From Moraxellaceae bacterium (GTDB lineage Bacteria; Pseudomonadota; Gammaproteobacteria; Pseudomonadales; Moraxellaceae): a stretch of 8,551 bases of DNA. Made by a program: the position numbers and the translations under genes. The notes below the pieces were generated by a model that worked only from the letters and a program-made list of their open reading frames with translations, did no database searches and was not told where the DNA came from. Positions 1 to 5,302 of this stretch are shown piece after piece. The stretch's first letter is position 1, and the number at the start of each line of letters is the position of its first letter. Location of the stretch: the NCBI GenBank assembly GCA_021156385.1, contig JAJNDL010000034.1, positions 1 to 8,551 of the forward strand, given 5' to 3'.

Positions 1-148
1 TGCCGAAGCGCGCGAGGCGGGACGCAAGGGCGGCGAGGCGGCGCACGAAAAAGGCAGTGCGCACGAGTTCAGCAGCAAGGAGGCGCGCGAGGCCGGCAAG
101 AAGGGTGGCGAATCCTCGCAGGGCGGCCGCGGCGGCAACCGCTCCTGA
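1..148 (+). CDS. KGG-repeat general stress protein, C-terminal part (5' end outside window)
   Basis: The reading frame is open from base 2 and ends at TGA 146-148, giving 48 visible residues. They hold two copies of the KGG stress motif, AREAGRKGG (visible residues 3-11) and AREAGKKGG (28-36), 25 residues apart. The link between them is His/Glu/Ser-rich and the tail is Gly/Arg-rich. This period and motif match the family of E. coli YciG and Bacillus GsiB: small, very hydrophilic, largely disordered proteins linked to general stress, stationary phase or desiccation. Their biochemical role is not settled. The start and any further repeats lie left of the window. The gene converges on the secreted protein gene at 238-1374. 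Family assignment is secure; the stress role is inferred from relatives. Confidence 0.85.
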   Translation, partial: AEAREAGRKGGEAAHEKGSAHEFSSKEAREAGKKGGESSQGGRGGNRS

Positions 149-173
149 GGCCGGCGGCCGTTGGTGAGGCGTG

Positions 174-229
174 GCCGGTGCCGCGACATCGGCCGGCGCG
201 CGCCGCCTTCGGGGCGTGCTCGCACCGGC
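174..229. terminator. Inverted repeat with nested palindrome between convergent genes
   Basis: GCCGGTGC (174-181) is complementary to GCACCGGC (222-229), and the 40-nt interval holds a 12-nt perfect palindrome, CGGCGCGCGCCG (194-205). The structure fills the gap between two convergent stop codons (148 and 238). It could slow or end transcription from either side. There is no T-tract, so it is not a classical intrinsic terminator, and GC-rich DNA makes such pairs fairly common. Confidence 0.3.
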
Positions 230-237
230 TGCCGCGC

Positions 238-1374
238 TCACCTGCCCTCTTCCGGCATCAGGCATTGCCCATGGCTCGCCACGGGCAGGCGCGCCGCCGC
301 TTCCGGCGCGCCGAACACGCGCGCGAGATCACGACGGAATTCTGCCGGCGGGCTCTTGCGGCGGATGTGCCAGAGCACTTTCGCGGAGGCCGTCACCGGA
401 TCGTCGACGGCGGCGGGCCAGGCATCGCCGGCGGCATGGCCCTGCTGGCCGCGGTAGGTGGTGAAGCGCACGATCGGCGCGCATTCGACCTTTGCCACCA
501 CCTCGCCGTCGCGACGCTCGCAACGCCCGCGTTCGACATGGCTCTGCGCATAGGCATCCTGCACCAGGTGCAGCAGCGCGCCAGTGGCGTTGAGGCGCGC
601 CATGGCGAAACGGCGCGGGCCCGCGAGGTCCTTGCAGCCCGAGCCGGTGAACGGGTCCTGGCAGACAAAGTTGAACAGCGTCGCCACCGTCCACGGCCGG
701 CGGTCGCGGCCGCCACAGGGTAGCACGCGCGCATGCGGGCGCATGGCGCGGTGGAAGGCGCTGCTGCCGGCGAAGTAGCGGCAATAGGGCGTGTCGAGTT
801 CGCGCCGCGACAGGCGGCCGGAGGCGACCAGGAAGAGGAACTCGGCCCACTGCCCGATCTTCTCGCGCGTTTCCGCCGCGGGCTCGCCGACGGCGCCGGC
901 CTGCGCATGCATGAACTGCATGTCGCCGACATGGGAATTGCAGAGCAGGCCGTCATCGATGTCGTTGCGCTCGCCAGCGCCGAGCAGCAGGTCGCAGGCA
1001 CTGACCATGTGCCAGGTGAAGCGGATGGCGTTGACGAGGCCGAGCTGGCGCGTCGGGTCGTCCGGCCAGCGCGAGGCCTCGGCGAGATCGGGATAGCGCG
1101 GGGCCTTGCCCGTCCAGTGGCGCAGCCAGCCGGCGATGTCCCAGGGCGGCAACTCGGGATTGCGCACCCATTCGAGATCGACGGCGACATCCTCGCCGAC
1201 GGGCTCGGGCCGGCAGCGCGCGGGCTTCTGGCGGCGCGACAGTGCTTCGTCGAGGCAGAGCTTGGCGGCCCGCGTCATGGCCTCGTGCACGCCGGCCATG
1301 GGCGCGACGGTATAGGCCGCCGCCGGCGCGGCAAGCACCGCCAGGCAGGCCAGTACGCGACACAGCGCCTTCAT
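238..1374 (-). CDS. Secreted S1/P1-nuclease / zinc phospholipase C-fold protein
   Basis: A 378-aa protein with a signal peptide: Lys2/Arg6, a hydrophobic stretch over residues 7-20, and probable cleavage after Ala18 or Ala20. The expected site is therefore the periplasm or outside the cell. The mature part carries the ligand pattern of the trinuclear-zinc S1/P1 nuclease / phospholipase C superfamily. These are an N-terminal His (H30 in VHEAMT), a GDMQFMHA segment (150-157), HLVQDAYAQSH (H269, D273, H279) and HAAGD (H313, D317). The +4/+6 spacing of H269-D273-H279 equals that of the known enzymes, and H313-D317 matches the last His-x3-Asp pair of P1 nuclease. Eleven cysteines remain after cleavage, so several disulphides are likely. 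The ATG is preceded by GGAGAGGG, a usable ribosome site. Whether it cuts nucleic acid, phospholipid or something else cannot be read from the sequence. Fold: fairly sure; substrate: unknown. Confidence 0.7.
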   Translation of the reverse strand: MKALCRVLACLAVLAAPAAAYTVAPMAGVHEAMTRAAKLCLDEALSRRQKPARCRPEPVGEDVAVDLEWVRNPELPPWDIAGWLRHWTGKAPRYPDLAEASRWPDDPTRQLGLVNAIRFTWHMVSACDLLLGAGERNDIDDGLLCNSHVGDMQFMHAQAGAVGEPAAETREKIGQWAEFLFLVASGRLSRRELDTPYCRYFAGSSAFHRAMRPHARVLPCGGRDRRPWTVATLFNFVCQDPFTGSGCKDLAGPRRFAMARLNATGALLHLVQDAYAQSHVERGRCERRDGEVVAKVECAPIVRFTTYRGQQGHAAGDAWPAAVDDPVTASAKVLWHIRRKSPPAEFRRDLARVFGAPEAAARLPVASHGQCLMPEEGR

Positions 1375-1421
1375 CCGCCCTCTCCGGCATTCTCCCGCCC
1401 GTTTCGTGCGGAAGTGCTGAC

Positions 1422-1427
1422 AGCGTA
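1422..1427 (-). promoter_or_regulatory. Candidate -10 element TACGCT for the S1/P1-like gene
   Basis: Read on the minus strand, TACGCT lies 47 nt before the ATG at 1374. It fits the TAnnCT pattern seen before five other genes here. No convincing -35 hexamer is visible. Confidence 0.3.
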
Positions 1428-1460
1428 GCTCAGCCGTTGCGCACTGCCGTTGCCGCTCTG

Positions 1461-1477
1461 CTGCGCCTCTGGCGCAG
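1461..1477 (-). terminator. Perfect 7-bp hairpin after the 98-aa gene
   Basis: CTGCGCC-TCT-GGCGCAG is a perfect 7-bp stem with a 3-nt loop, starting 14 nt past the TAA of the minus-strand gene at 1492. No T-run follows on the minus strand, so this is at best a weak or factor-assisted terminator. It would separate that gene from the secreted protein gene downstream. Confidence 0.35.
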
Positions 1478-1491
1478 GCTGTTGCCGTGCG

Positions 1492-1788
1492 TTACGCGCT
1501 GCCGCGCCGGCGCCGCGTCTCCCAGCCTTTCTTCGCCGCCGCGCTGCGCCGGGTGGCCGACTGGCTGCTGCCGCCGATGCGGCCGCCCTTGCGCGAGGAC
1601 TCGTGCGTGTCCGCCTTGCCGCGGCCGGAGCCGGACTTGTTGCCGCCACCGGTTTCCTTGTTGACGGTGGCCCAGGCGCGACGCTCGGCTTCCTCCTTCG
1701 CCACGCCGCGTTCCTCGTAGCCTTTCTCGATGTGCTCCGCCTGGCGCTTCTGCTTGTCCGTATAGGCGGACTTGTCTCCGCGTGGCAT
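1492..1788 (-). CDS. Small basic 'plasmid stabilization' family protein with KGG-like tail
   Basis: A 98-aa protein beginning MPRGDKSAYTDKQKRQAEHI. This N-terminal pattern, with GYEERG (23-28) and RRAWATVNK (36-44), is typical of short proteobacterial proteins that databases label 'plasmid stabilization protein'. That label has little experimental support, and nothing here suggests a plasmid. Residues 47-58 form a Gly/Lys linker. Residues 64-73 (SSRKGGRIGG) and 82-95 (SAAAKKGWETRRRR) recall the KGG stress motif. The strongly basic C-terminus could bind nucleic acid (inference). A frame extension to a GTG at 1803 exists, but ATG 1788 is chosen because GAGGAG sits 7 nt upstream of it and the family starts with MPRG. 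It is divergent from the 91-aa gene. Family: confident; function: unknown. Confidence 0.8.
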   Translation of the reverse strand: MPRGDKSAYTDKQKRQAEHIEKGYEERGVAKEEAERRAWATVNKETGGGNKSGSGRGKADTHESSRKGGRIGGSSQSATRRSAAAKKGWETRRRRGSA

Positions 1789-1795
1789 CGCGTTT

Positions 1796-1801
1796 CTCCT
1801 C
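1796..1801 (-). promoter_or_regulatory. Ribosome binding site fixing the start at 1788
   Basis: GAGGAG on the minus strand, 7 nt before ATG 1788. The alternative GTG at 1801-1803 overlaps this site, so the longer reading is unlikely. Confidence 0.7.
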
Positions 1802-1820
1802 ACTGGCCATCACGACCGGA

Positions 1821-1826
1821 AGTGTA
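1821..1826 (-). promoter_or_regulatory. Candidate -10 element TACACT for the 98-aa gene
   Basis: TACACT on the minus strand lies 32 nt before ATG 1788 and matches the shared TAnnCT pattern. It lies in the 127-nt divergent intergenic region, back to back with the candidate element for the 91-aa gene. No clear -35 is seen. Confidence 0.3.
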
Positions 1827-1851
1827 GACAGGGCCGCGCGACGCGCTCGAC

Positions 1852-1857
1852 TACGCT
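1852..1857 (+). promoter_or_regulatory. Candidate -10 element TACGCT for the 91-aa gene
   Basis: TACGCT on the plus strand lies 58 nt before ATG 1916. A TAGACA at 1825-1830 resembles a -35 element, but it is 21 nt away, longer than the usual 16-18, so it is not counted. Confidence 0.3.
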
Positions 1858-1915
1858 TGAAGGCAGGACAGCGGCGGAATCCCTCCGCACTGCCCGACGA
1901 GCGAGGAGCACGCAG

Positions 1916-2191
1916 ATGAAACCCGACTCCGGACGCGGCGACGCCCGACGCGACGACGCCCGACGTGACGATATCCGCCACGACAGCGCCCAGCCTGGCC
2001 GCGCCGCCGACAAGCCGCGCGGCGGCGCCGTGGAGCGCGAGATGAAACAGCTCGTCATGGACCTCGACGAGCGCTACCGGCGCAACCACGACGACACGCC
2101 TGCCGAGCGCCAGCAGAAGCGCGGCCCGCTGGGCGGCCCCGGCAACTTCGGCGGCGGCGACCTGGATGACAGCGCGGGCGGCAAGCGGTAG
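1916..2191 (+). CDS. Hypothetical charged, probably disordered 91-aa protein
   Basis: I do not recognise this protein. It starts at ATG 1916, with GAGGAG (1903-1908) 7 nt upstream. The frame is open further 5', but that part runs across the divergent promoter region and lacks a good ribosome site. Residues 9-23 are three in-frame pentapeptides, DARRD, DARRD and DIRHD, from a 15-bp repeat. Residues about 38-67 (AVEREMKQLVMDLDERYRR, then a basic stretch) could form one amphipathic helix. The tail (68-91) is Gly-rich. There is no signal peptide and no cysteine. Low complexity and charge suggest a disordered or nucleic-acid-associated protein, and the neighbouring KGG-type genes make a stress role possible. 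Both ideas are inference. Confidence 0.65.
   Translation: MKPDSGRGDARRDDARRDDIRHDSAQPGRAADKPRGGAVEREMKQLVMDLDERYRRNHDDTPAERQQKRGPLGGPGNFGGGDLDDSAGGKR
1940..1984 (+). repeat. 15-bp in-frame tandem repeat, three units
   Basis: Units are 1940-1954 and 1955-1969 (14 of 15 bases identical) and a decayed third copy at 1970-1984. They encode the pentapeptides DARRD, DARRD and DIRHD at the N-terminus of the 91-aa protein. Because 15 is a multiple of 3, copy-number change would keep the frame. Confidence 0.7.
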
Positions 2192-2219
2192 TACAAGCGG
2201 TAGCAAATGGAAGGCAGCG

Positions 2220-2246
2220 CCCCGGGCCGGTGCGGCTGGCCCGGGG
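2220..2246. terminator. Strong GC hairpin between convergent genes
   Basis: CCCCGGGCC (2220-2228) pairs perfectly with GGCCCGGGG (2238-2246), and inner G-T and G-C pairs can lengthen the stem to 11 bp with a 5-nt loop. It begins 28 nt after the TAG of the 91-aa gene and 173 nt past the stop of the convergent DUF5996 gene. Position and stability fit a bidirectional transcription stop. No T-tract is present on either strand, so efficiency is uncertain. The remaining gap (2247-2419) holds a CCCTG-rich stretch at 2251-2270 and nothing else recognisable. Confidence 0.5.
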
Positions 2247-2419
2247 ATCGCCCTGCCCTGCTCTGCCCTGACAGATCGTGCCGCGGGCAATCCCACGGCG
2301 GCTGCAGGATGACGAACCGGCACGCAGTGCGCGCATGTTTCACGCGCTCGCGCCATGACGAAGATCGGCAACACCGCGCTCGCGTCCGCCGCACGCGGCT
2401 GTGCGATGACCTCCCCTTC

Positions 2420-3388
2420 TCAGAGGCCGCGGTGCTCCGCCCGCGACGCACCGCTGCGCGCGAAATGGCGTGGCCGGAAATTGAAATCCAGCGTGTTGTC
2501 CCAGTGGCCGAGCTTCGCCGCCGCCTCGTAGGTGCCCTGCAGGAAGGCGAGCACCGTGTCGTCGGGACGGTCGGAGTGACGCACGGCATCGTAGGGCAGC
2601 ACGAACTCGTGCAGCTCTTCGCTGTAGAAGGCGCCCTCCGGCAGTTCCGCGCCGGTGCGGAAGCCCGGCGGTTCCGGATACGCATAGCTGTAGAAAAGCG
2701 GATACGGCAGCGGCCCGCCGCCCGGCCAGAAGCCCGCGCTCGACACCTCGTGCGAATACGCCTCGCGCACCACCCAGTCCGGCAGGTTGGGGATGCCGCC
2801 GGGATGGCTGGGCGCGGGGCGCCCCGAGAAACGCGTCACCGCGAGGTCGAAGCTGCCCCAGAAGAAATGCACCGGGCTGTTCTTGCCGATGAAGCGCGCG
2901 CGGAAGGTTTGCAGCAGGCGGTCGGCCTGCGCCAGCACCTGGAAGAAGCGGCGCGCGAAGAGCGGGTCGTAGCTCTTGTGCAGCATGTCGTTGGCGAAGG
3001 GGATGGGATGCTCCACCTCGTTGGGATGGGTGTTGATGTGGATGTAGATGTCCAGCGTCTCCAGCTCGCGCATCAACATGCGGTAGAACTCGGAGACGGT
3101 CTCCTCGCGCAGCGGCAGCGCACGGCGCTCGCCGGTGCTGACGCGGATCAGCAGCTCGTGGGCAAGGAAATCGAACTCGATCTCGAAGGTGCGCGTACCG
3201 TAGGGAATGGGCGAGGTGGTGAGACCCGCGGCCGTGACGTAGAGCGGCGCATGCCAGGAATGGTTGATCCAGGGCGAGAGCGTGAGGCGGATCTTGCCGA
3301 CGATCTGCGTCCACAGCTGCAGCGTCTCGCAGGTGTCGCGCCATTCCGACAGCGGCAGCGCCGGCCATTGTTCCTCGCGGAGTGCCAT
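2420..3388 (-). CDS. DUF5996 family protein
   Basis: A 322-aa soluble protein without signal peptide or membrane segment. It matches the conserved bacterial family DUF5996 along nearly its full length. Marks are the WPALPL...W start (8-16), INHSWHAPLYVTA (41-53), TTSPIPYGTRTFEIEFDF (57-74), the hallmark SPVHFFWGSFDLAVTRFSGR (171-190), and HEVSSAGFWPGGG (213-225). The many conserved His, Trp, Asp and Arg residues suggest an enzyme or ligand-binding protein, but no function is established for the family that I know of. Start chosen at ATG 3388, with GGAGGT (3394-3399) 5 nt upstream, one of the best ribosome sites in the window. It lies 69 nt downstream of the GAF gene on the same strand, so co-transcription is possible, though a candidate -10 sits in the gap. 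Confidence 0.85.
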   Translation of the reverse strand: MALREEQWPALPLSEWRDTCETLQLWTQIVGKIRLTLSPWINHSWHAPLYVTAAGLTTSPIPYGTRTFEIEFDFLAHELLIRVSTGERRALPLREETVSEFYRMLMRELETLDIYIHINTHPNEVEHPIPFANDMLHKSYDPLFARRFFQVLAQADRLLQTFRARFIGKNSPVHFFWGSFDLAVTRFSGRPAPSHPGGIPNLPDWVVREAYSHEVSSAGFWPGGGPLPYPLFYSYAYPEPPGFRTGAELPEGAFYSEELHEFVLPYDAVRHSDRPDDTVLAFLQGTYEAAAKLGHWDNTLDFNFRPRHFARSGASRAEHRGL

Positions 3389-3432
3389 CGTTCACCTCCC
3401 GACAGGGCAACGTCATCCATTGCAATCGGGAC

Positions 3433-3438
3433 AGTGTA
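3433..3438 (-). promoter_or_regulatory. Candidate -10 element TACACT for the DUF5996 gene
   Basis: Minus-strand GCCGCCTACACTGTCC; the hexamer lies 44 nt before ATG 3388, in the 69-nt gap after the GAF gene. The flanks resemble those of the TAGACT before the CusF-like gene (GCCGCCTAGACTGGCA). Confidence 0.3.
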
Positions 3439-3457
3439 GGCGGCTCCGCACAAGGCG

Positions 3458-4546
3458 CTAGCGCAGCAGCTGGTTGACCTGGATGAGACGGTTGAGCTGC
3501 ACGAGGTTCTGGCCGTACTCGCCGATGAGCTCGTGCAGCAGTTCGCGGTCCGTACGCGAGAGCGCATCGCCGTGGCGGCGCAGGATGCCGAGCGCGCCGT
3601 CGATGGCCGCCCCCGCGGTCTCCACGAAATGATCGAAGTCCTGTGCGGATTGCGGCGGCTGCTGCATCAGCTGCGCGCGCGCGATGCAGTTCTCCGCCAG
3701 GCGGGCGAGGTCGTGCATGGTGTCGCGGTCACCCGTGCCCCATTCGCGCGGCTTGGCGTCGATGGCGCAAAGCGAGCCCAGCGTCTCGCCCTGCACGGTG
3801 GCGATCGGCACGCCGGTATAGGCGACGACGCCGATGTCGCGGATGGCGGCATTGTGCTTCAGCACGGGATGCAGGCGCGCGTCGTTGACGGTGACGGGCT
3901 CGCGGCCGCACACCACCCACTGGCAGAAGGAGTGCGTGAGCGGCGTCTGGCCGGCGGTGGCCCAGGGCTCGGGCAGGCCGGTCTGGCTCTTGAAGAACTG
4001 GCGGTCCTTGTCGACCAGGCTGATGAGGGCGGTGGGCGCGCCGAGCAGGCGCGTGACGAGGTGCGTGACGCGGTCGAAGGCTTCCTCGGGCGTCGAATCG
4101 AGCAGGCCGGAAGCGCGCAGCGCGGCCATCCGTGCGGGATTGGCCATGACTTCCGCCGGTGCGGTGAGCACCGGTGCGGCGGGAGCGAGGTGACGCCGGA
4201 TGGCGGCGACCACCGCCGCCGCGTCGACACCCTCCAGGGTTTCCCCGGCGCCGGCCGCCTGGAACTGCGCCGCGGCCGTGACCGCGGAGCTGCCGAAGAC
4301 GAGCACCGGCGTCGCCGCCGTGTCGACGGAAGCACGCAGGCGCTTGAGCGTGATCAGGGCGCCGCCGCCGGCCAGCCCGGCGTCCAGCAGCACCACCGGG
4401 GGCCGCTCGCGCCGCGCATGCACCAGGGCCGCGGTGGCGTCGCCGGCGACCTCGACGTGCCAGCCCTGCTGCTGCAGCTCCGGCAGCAGCGCCGTACGTG
4501 CCTCGTGCGCGCTCGTCGCCAGCAGGATGTTGATGCGTTCGCTCAT
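3458..4546 (-). CDS. Degenerate receiver + GAF domain sensory protein
   Basis: A 362-aa cytoplasmic protein. Residues 4-120 have the receiver fold: INILLATS is strand 1 and VVLLDAG holds the phospho-acceptor position D55. The acidic pair normally after strand 1 is replaced by A10-T11-S12, the Thr/Ser after strand 4 is G85, and the conserved Lys is absent, so normal phosphotransfer is doubtful. Residues 137-293 are a GAF domain of the common stand-alone type: SGLLDSTPEEAFDR, SLVDKDRQFFKS, THSFCQWVV, NDARLHP, AYTGVPI and GSLCAID. Residues 303-362 are helical with no known output domain (no GGDEF, kinase or PP2C), so it may work by protein contact. ATG 4546 is chosen over the open upstream frame (to 4696) because AAGGAG lies 5 nt before it and receiver homology begins right there. 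It is divergent from the CusF-like gene. Ligand unknown. Confidence 0.8.
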   Translation of the reverse strand: MSERINILLATSAHEARTALLPELQQQGWHVEVAGDATAALVHARRERPPVVLLDAGLAGGGALITLKRLRASVDTAATPVLVFGSSAVTAAAQFQAAGAGETLEGVDAAAVVAAIRRHLAPAAPVLTAPAEVMANPARMAALRASGLLDSTPEEAFDRVTHLVTRLLGAPTALISLVDKDRQFFKSQTGLPEPWATAGQTPLTHSFCQWVVCGREPVTVNDARLHPVLKHNAAIRDIGVVAYTGVPIATVQGETLGSLCAIDAKPREWGTGDRDTMHDLARLAENCIARAQLMQQPPQSAQDFDHFVETAGAAIDGALGILRRHGDALSRTDRELLHELIGEYGQNLVQLNRLIQVNQLLR

Positions 4547-4551
4547 TGCCA

Positions 4552-4557
4552 CTCCTT
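4552..4557 (-). promoter_or_regulatory. Ribosome binding site fixing the start at 4546
   Basis: AAGGAG on the minus strand, 5 nt before ATG 4546. It supports the 362-aa reading over the 412-aa one, whose extra 50 residues look like translated promoter DNA. Confidence 0.7.
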
Positions 4558-4600
4558 CCCCGGCCGCTCCGGACGACAGGGCCCCTGCCCCGCTGTGTTC

Positions 4601-4606
4601 AGGGTA
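4601..4606 (-). promoter_or_regulatory. Candidate -10 element TACCCT for the receiver-GAF gene
   Basis: Minus-strand GGCCTACCCTGAAC; the hexamer is 54 nt before ATG 4546. This is the weakest match of the set to TATAAT, keeping only T1, A2 and T6. Confidence 0.25.
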
Positions 4607-4673
4607 GGCCAGCCGCCCCTTCCCGGAAAAGCCCGGCCTCCGGTGAATTGCGCCGGCCTTGGCATTTTCTTGC

Positions 4674-4687
4674 GCCGCCCGGGCGGC
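4674..4687. repeat. 14-nt perfect palindrome in divergent intergenic region
   Basis: GCCGCCCGGGCGGC is its own reverse complement. It sits near the middle of the 296-nt region between the receiver-GAF and CusF-like genes, where a shared operator could lie. High GC makes chance palindromes common, and no regulator is known. Apart from the candidate -10 elements, the rest of 4547-4842 shows no gene. Confidence 0.3.
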
Positions 4688-4781
4688 TTCGCACACCTGC
4701 GAGGCGTCGACCTCGCGGATGCGGCCAGCACGACAGCGTGCGGGACCACGGGCCGGCGCTGGCGCAATGGCGGTGGCCGCC

Positions 4782-4787
4782 TAGACT
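4782..4787 (+). promoter_or_regulatory. Candidate -10 element TAGACT for the CusF-like gene
   Basis: GCCGCCTAGACTGGCA; the hexamer is 55 nt before ATG 4843. A 5-bp hairpin (4797-4810, loop AGAT) would fall in the leader. Only a poor -35 (CTGGCG, 17 nt upstream) is visible. Confidence 0.35.
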
Positions 4788-4842
4788 GGCAGGGACGCGG
4801 CAGATGCCGCATCCGTAGCGAACCGGAGACAGGGAGCTGCCC

Positions 4843-5244
4843 ATGAGCAAGAAGCATCTGCTGTGCGTGCTGGTGCTCGCTGCCGCGAGCGGCAGCGCCG
4901 CCGTGCCGGCACAGGAGCGCGATTCCATGACGGAGCGCGCGCTGGGGCCGGCCGAGGTGAAGGATGTCGCGCAGGGCACTGGTGTCCTGAAGCAGATCGA
5001 GGCCGATGGCCGCCACGTGATCATGGCGCACGAGCCGATTCCCGAGATGGTGTGGCCGCGCAACGGCGGCCGGCGCATGGCGGTGGCGGACAAGGCGCTG
5101 CTGCAGGACATCCGCCCCGGCCAGGCGGTGCGCTTCACCATCGACCATACCGGCCTGATCCGCGCCATCGAACCGCTGCAGGCCGACAAGGGCCCGCCGG
5201 CTTCCGCAACGCAGGGCACGACACCGGCACCGCGCCGCAACTAG
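4843..5244 (+). CDS. Exported CusF-like copper-binding domain protein
   Basis: A 133-aa protein with a signal peptide (KK at 3-4, hydrophobic 6-20, cleavage near residue 20 or 23), so periplasmic. Residues 46-111 show the small beta-barrel pattern of the CusF family: GTGVLKQIEADG, HEPIPEMVWP (63-72), ALLQDIRPGQAVRFTI (85-100) and LIRAIEP. CusF carries Cu(I)/Ag(I) to the CusCBA efflux pump through one His, a capping Trp and a Met-x-Met pair. H63 and W71 are present with the right 8-residue spacing. The M-x-M that should follow the Trp at +3/+5 reads N74/G76, and only M79 follows, after an apparent 3-residue insertion. M69 is an extra Met. No cusA, B or C gene is in the window. The ribosome site is GGGAG, 6 nt before ATG. 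Family: confident; copper binding: plausible but altered. Confidence 0.75.
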   Translation: MSKKHLLCVLVLAAASGSAAVPAQERDSMTERALGPAEVKDVAQGTGVLKQIEADGRHVIMAHEPIPEMVWPRNGGRRMAVADKALLQDIRPGQAVRFTIDHTGLIRAIEPLQADKGPPASATQGTTPAPRRN

Positions 5245-5302
5245 GACCTCGCAACATCCTTGCCCCACTGCGGACAGCCGCGCAGGGATATCGCGCTGCC
5301 GC

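Noticed and set aside
1492..1788. Evidence of a plasmid, from the 'plasmid stabilization' family name
   Set aside because: The name is a database label. No replication, partition or toxin-antitoxin genes are present, and the neighbours look chromosomal.
1430..2374. Minus-strand ORF (314 codons) spanning two small genes
   Set aside because: It crosses the divergent promoter region and the 91-aa gene, has no domain, and overlaps the recognised 98-aa protein in another frame.
2207..3439. Long plus-strand ORF (410 codons) opposite DUF5996
   Set aside because: It is an antisense shadow. The minus-strand frame has clear family motifs and a strong ribosome site; this frame gives Arg/Glu/His-rich sequence without any recognisable domain.
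3533..4846. Long plus-strand ORF (437 codons) opposite the receiver-GAF gene
   Set aside because: It is an antisense shadow of a recognised GAF protein and also runs through the divergent promoter region.
5245..5302. Terminator between the CusF-like and 185-aa genes
   Set aside because: Only a 4-5 bp stem (GCGG-ACAG-CCGC) could be found, with no T-run on either strand.
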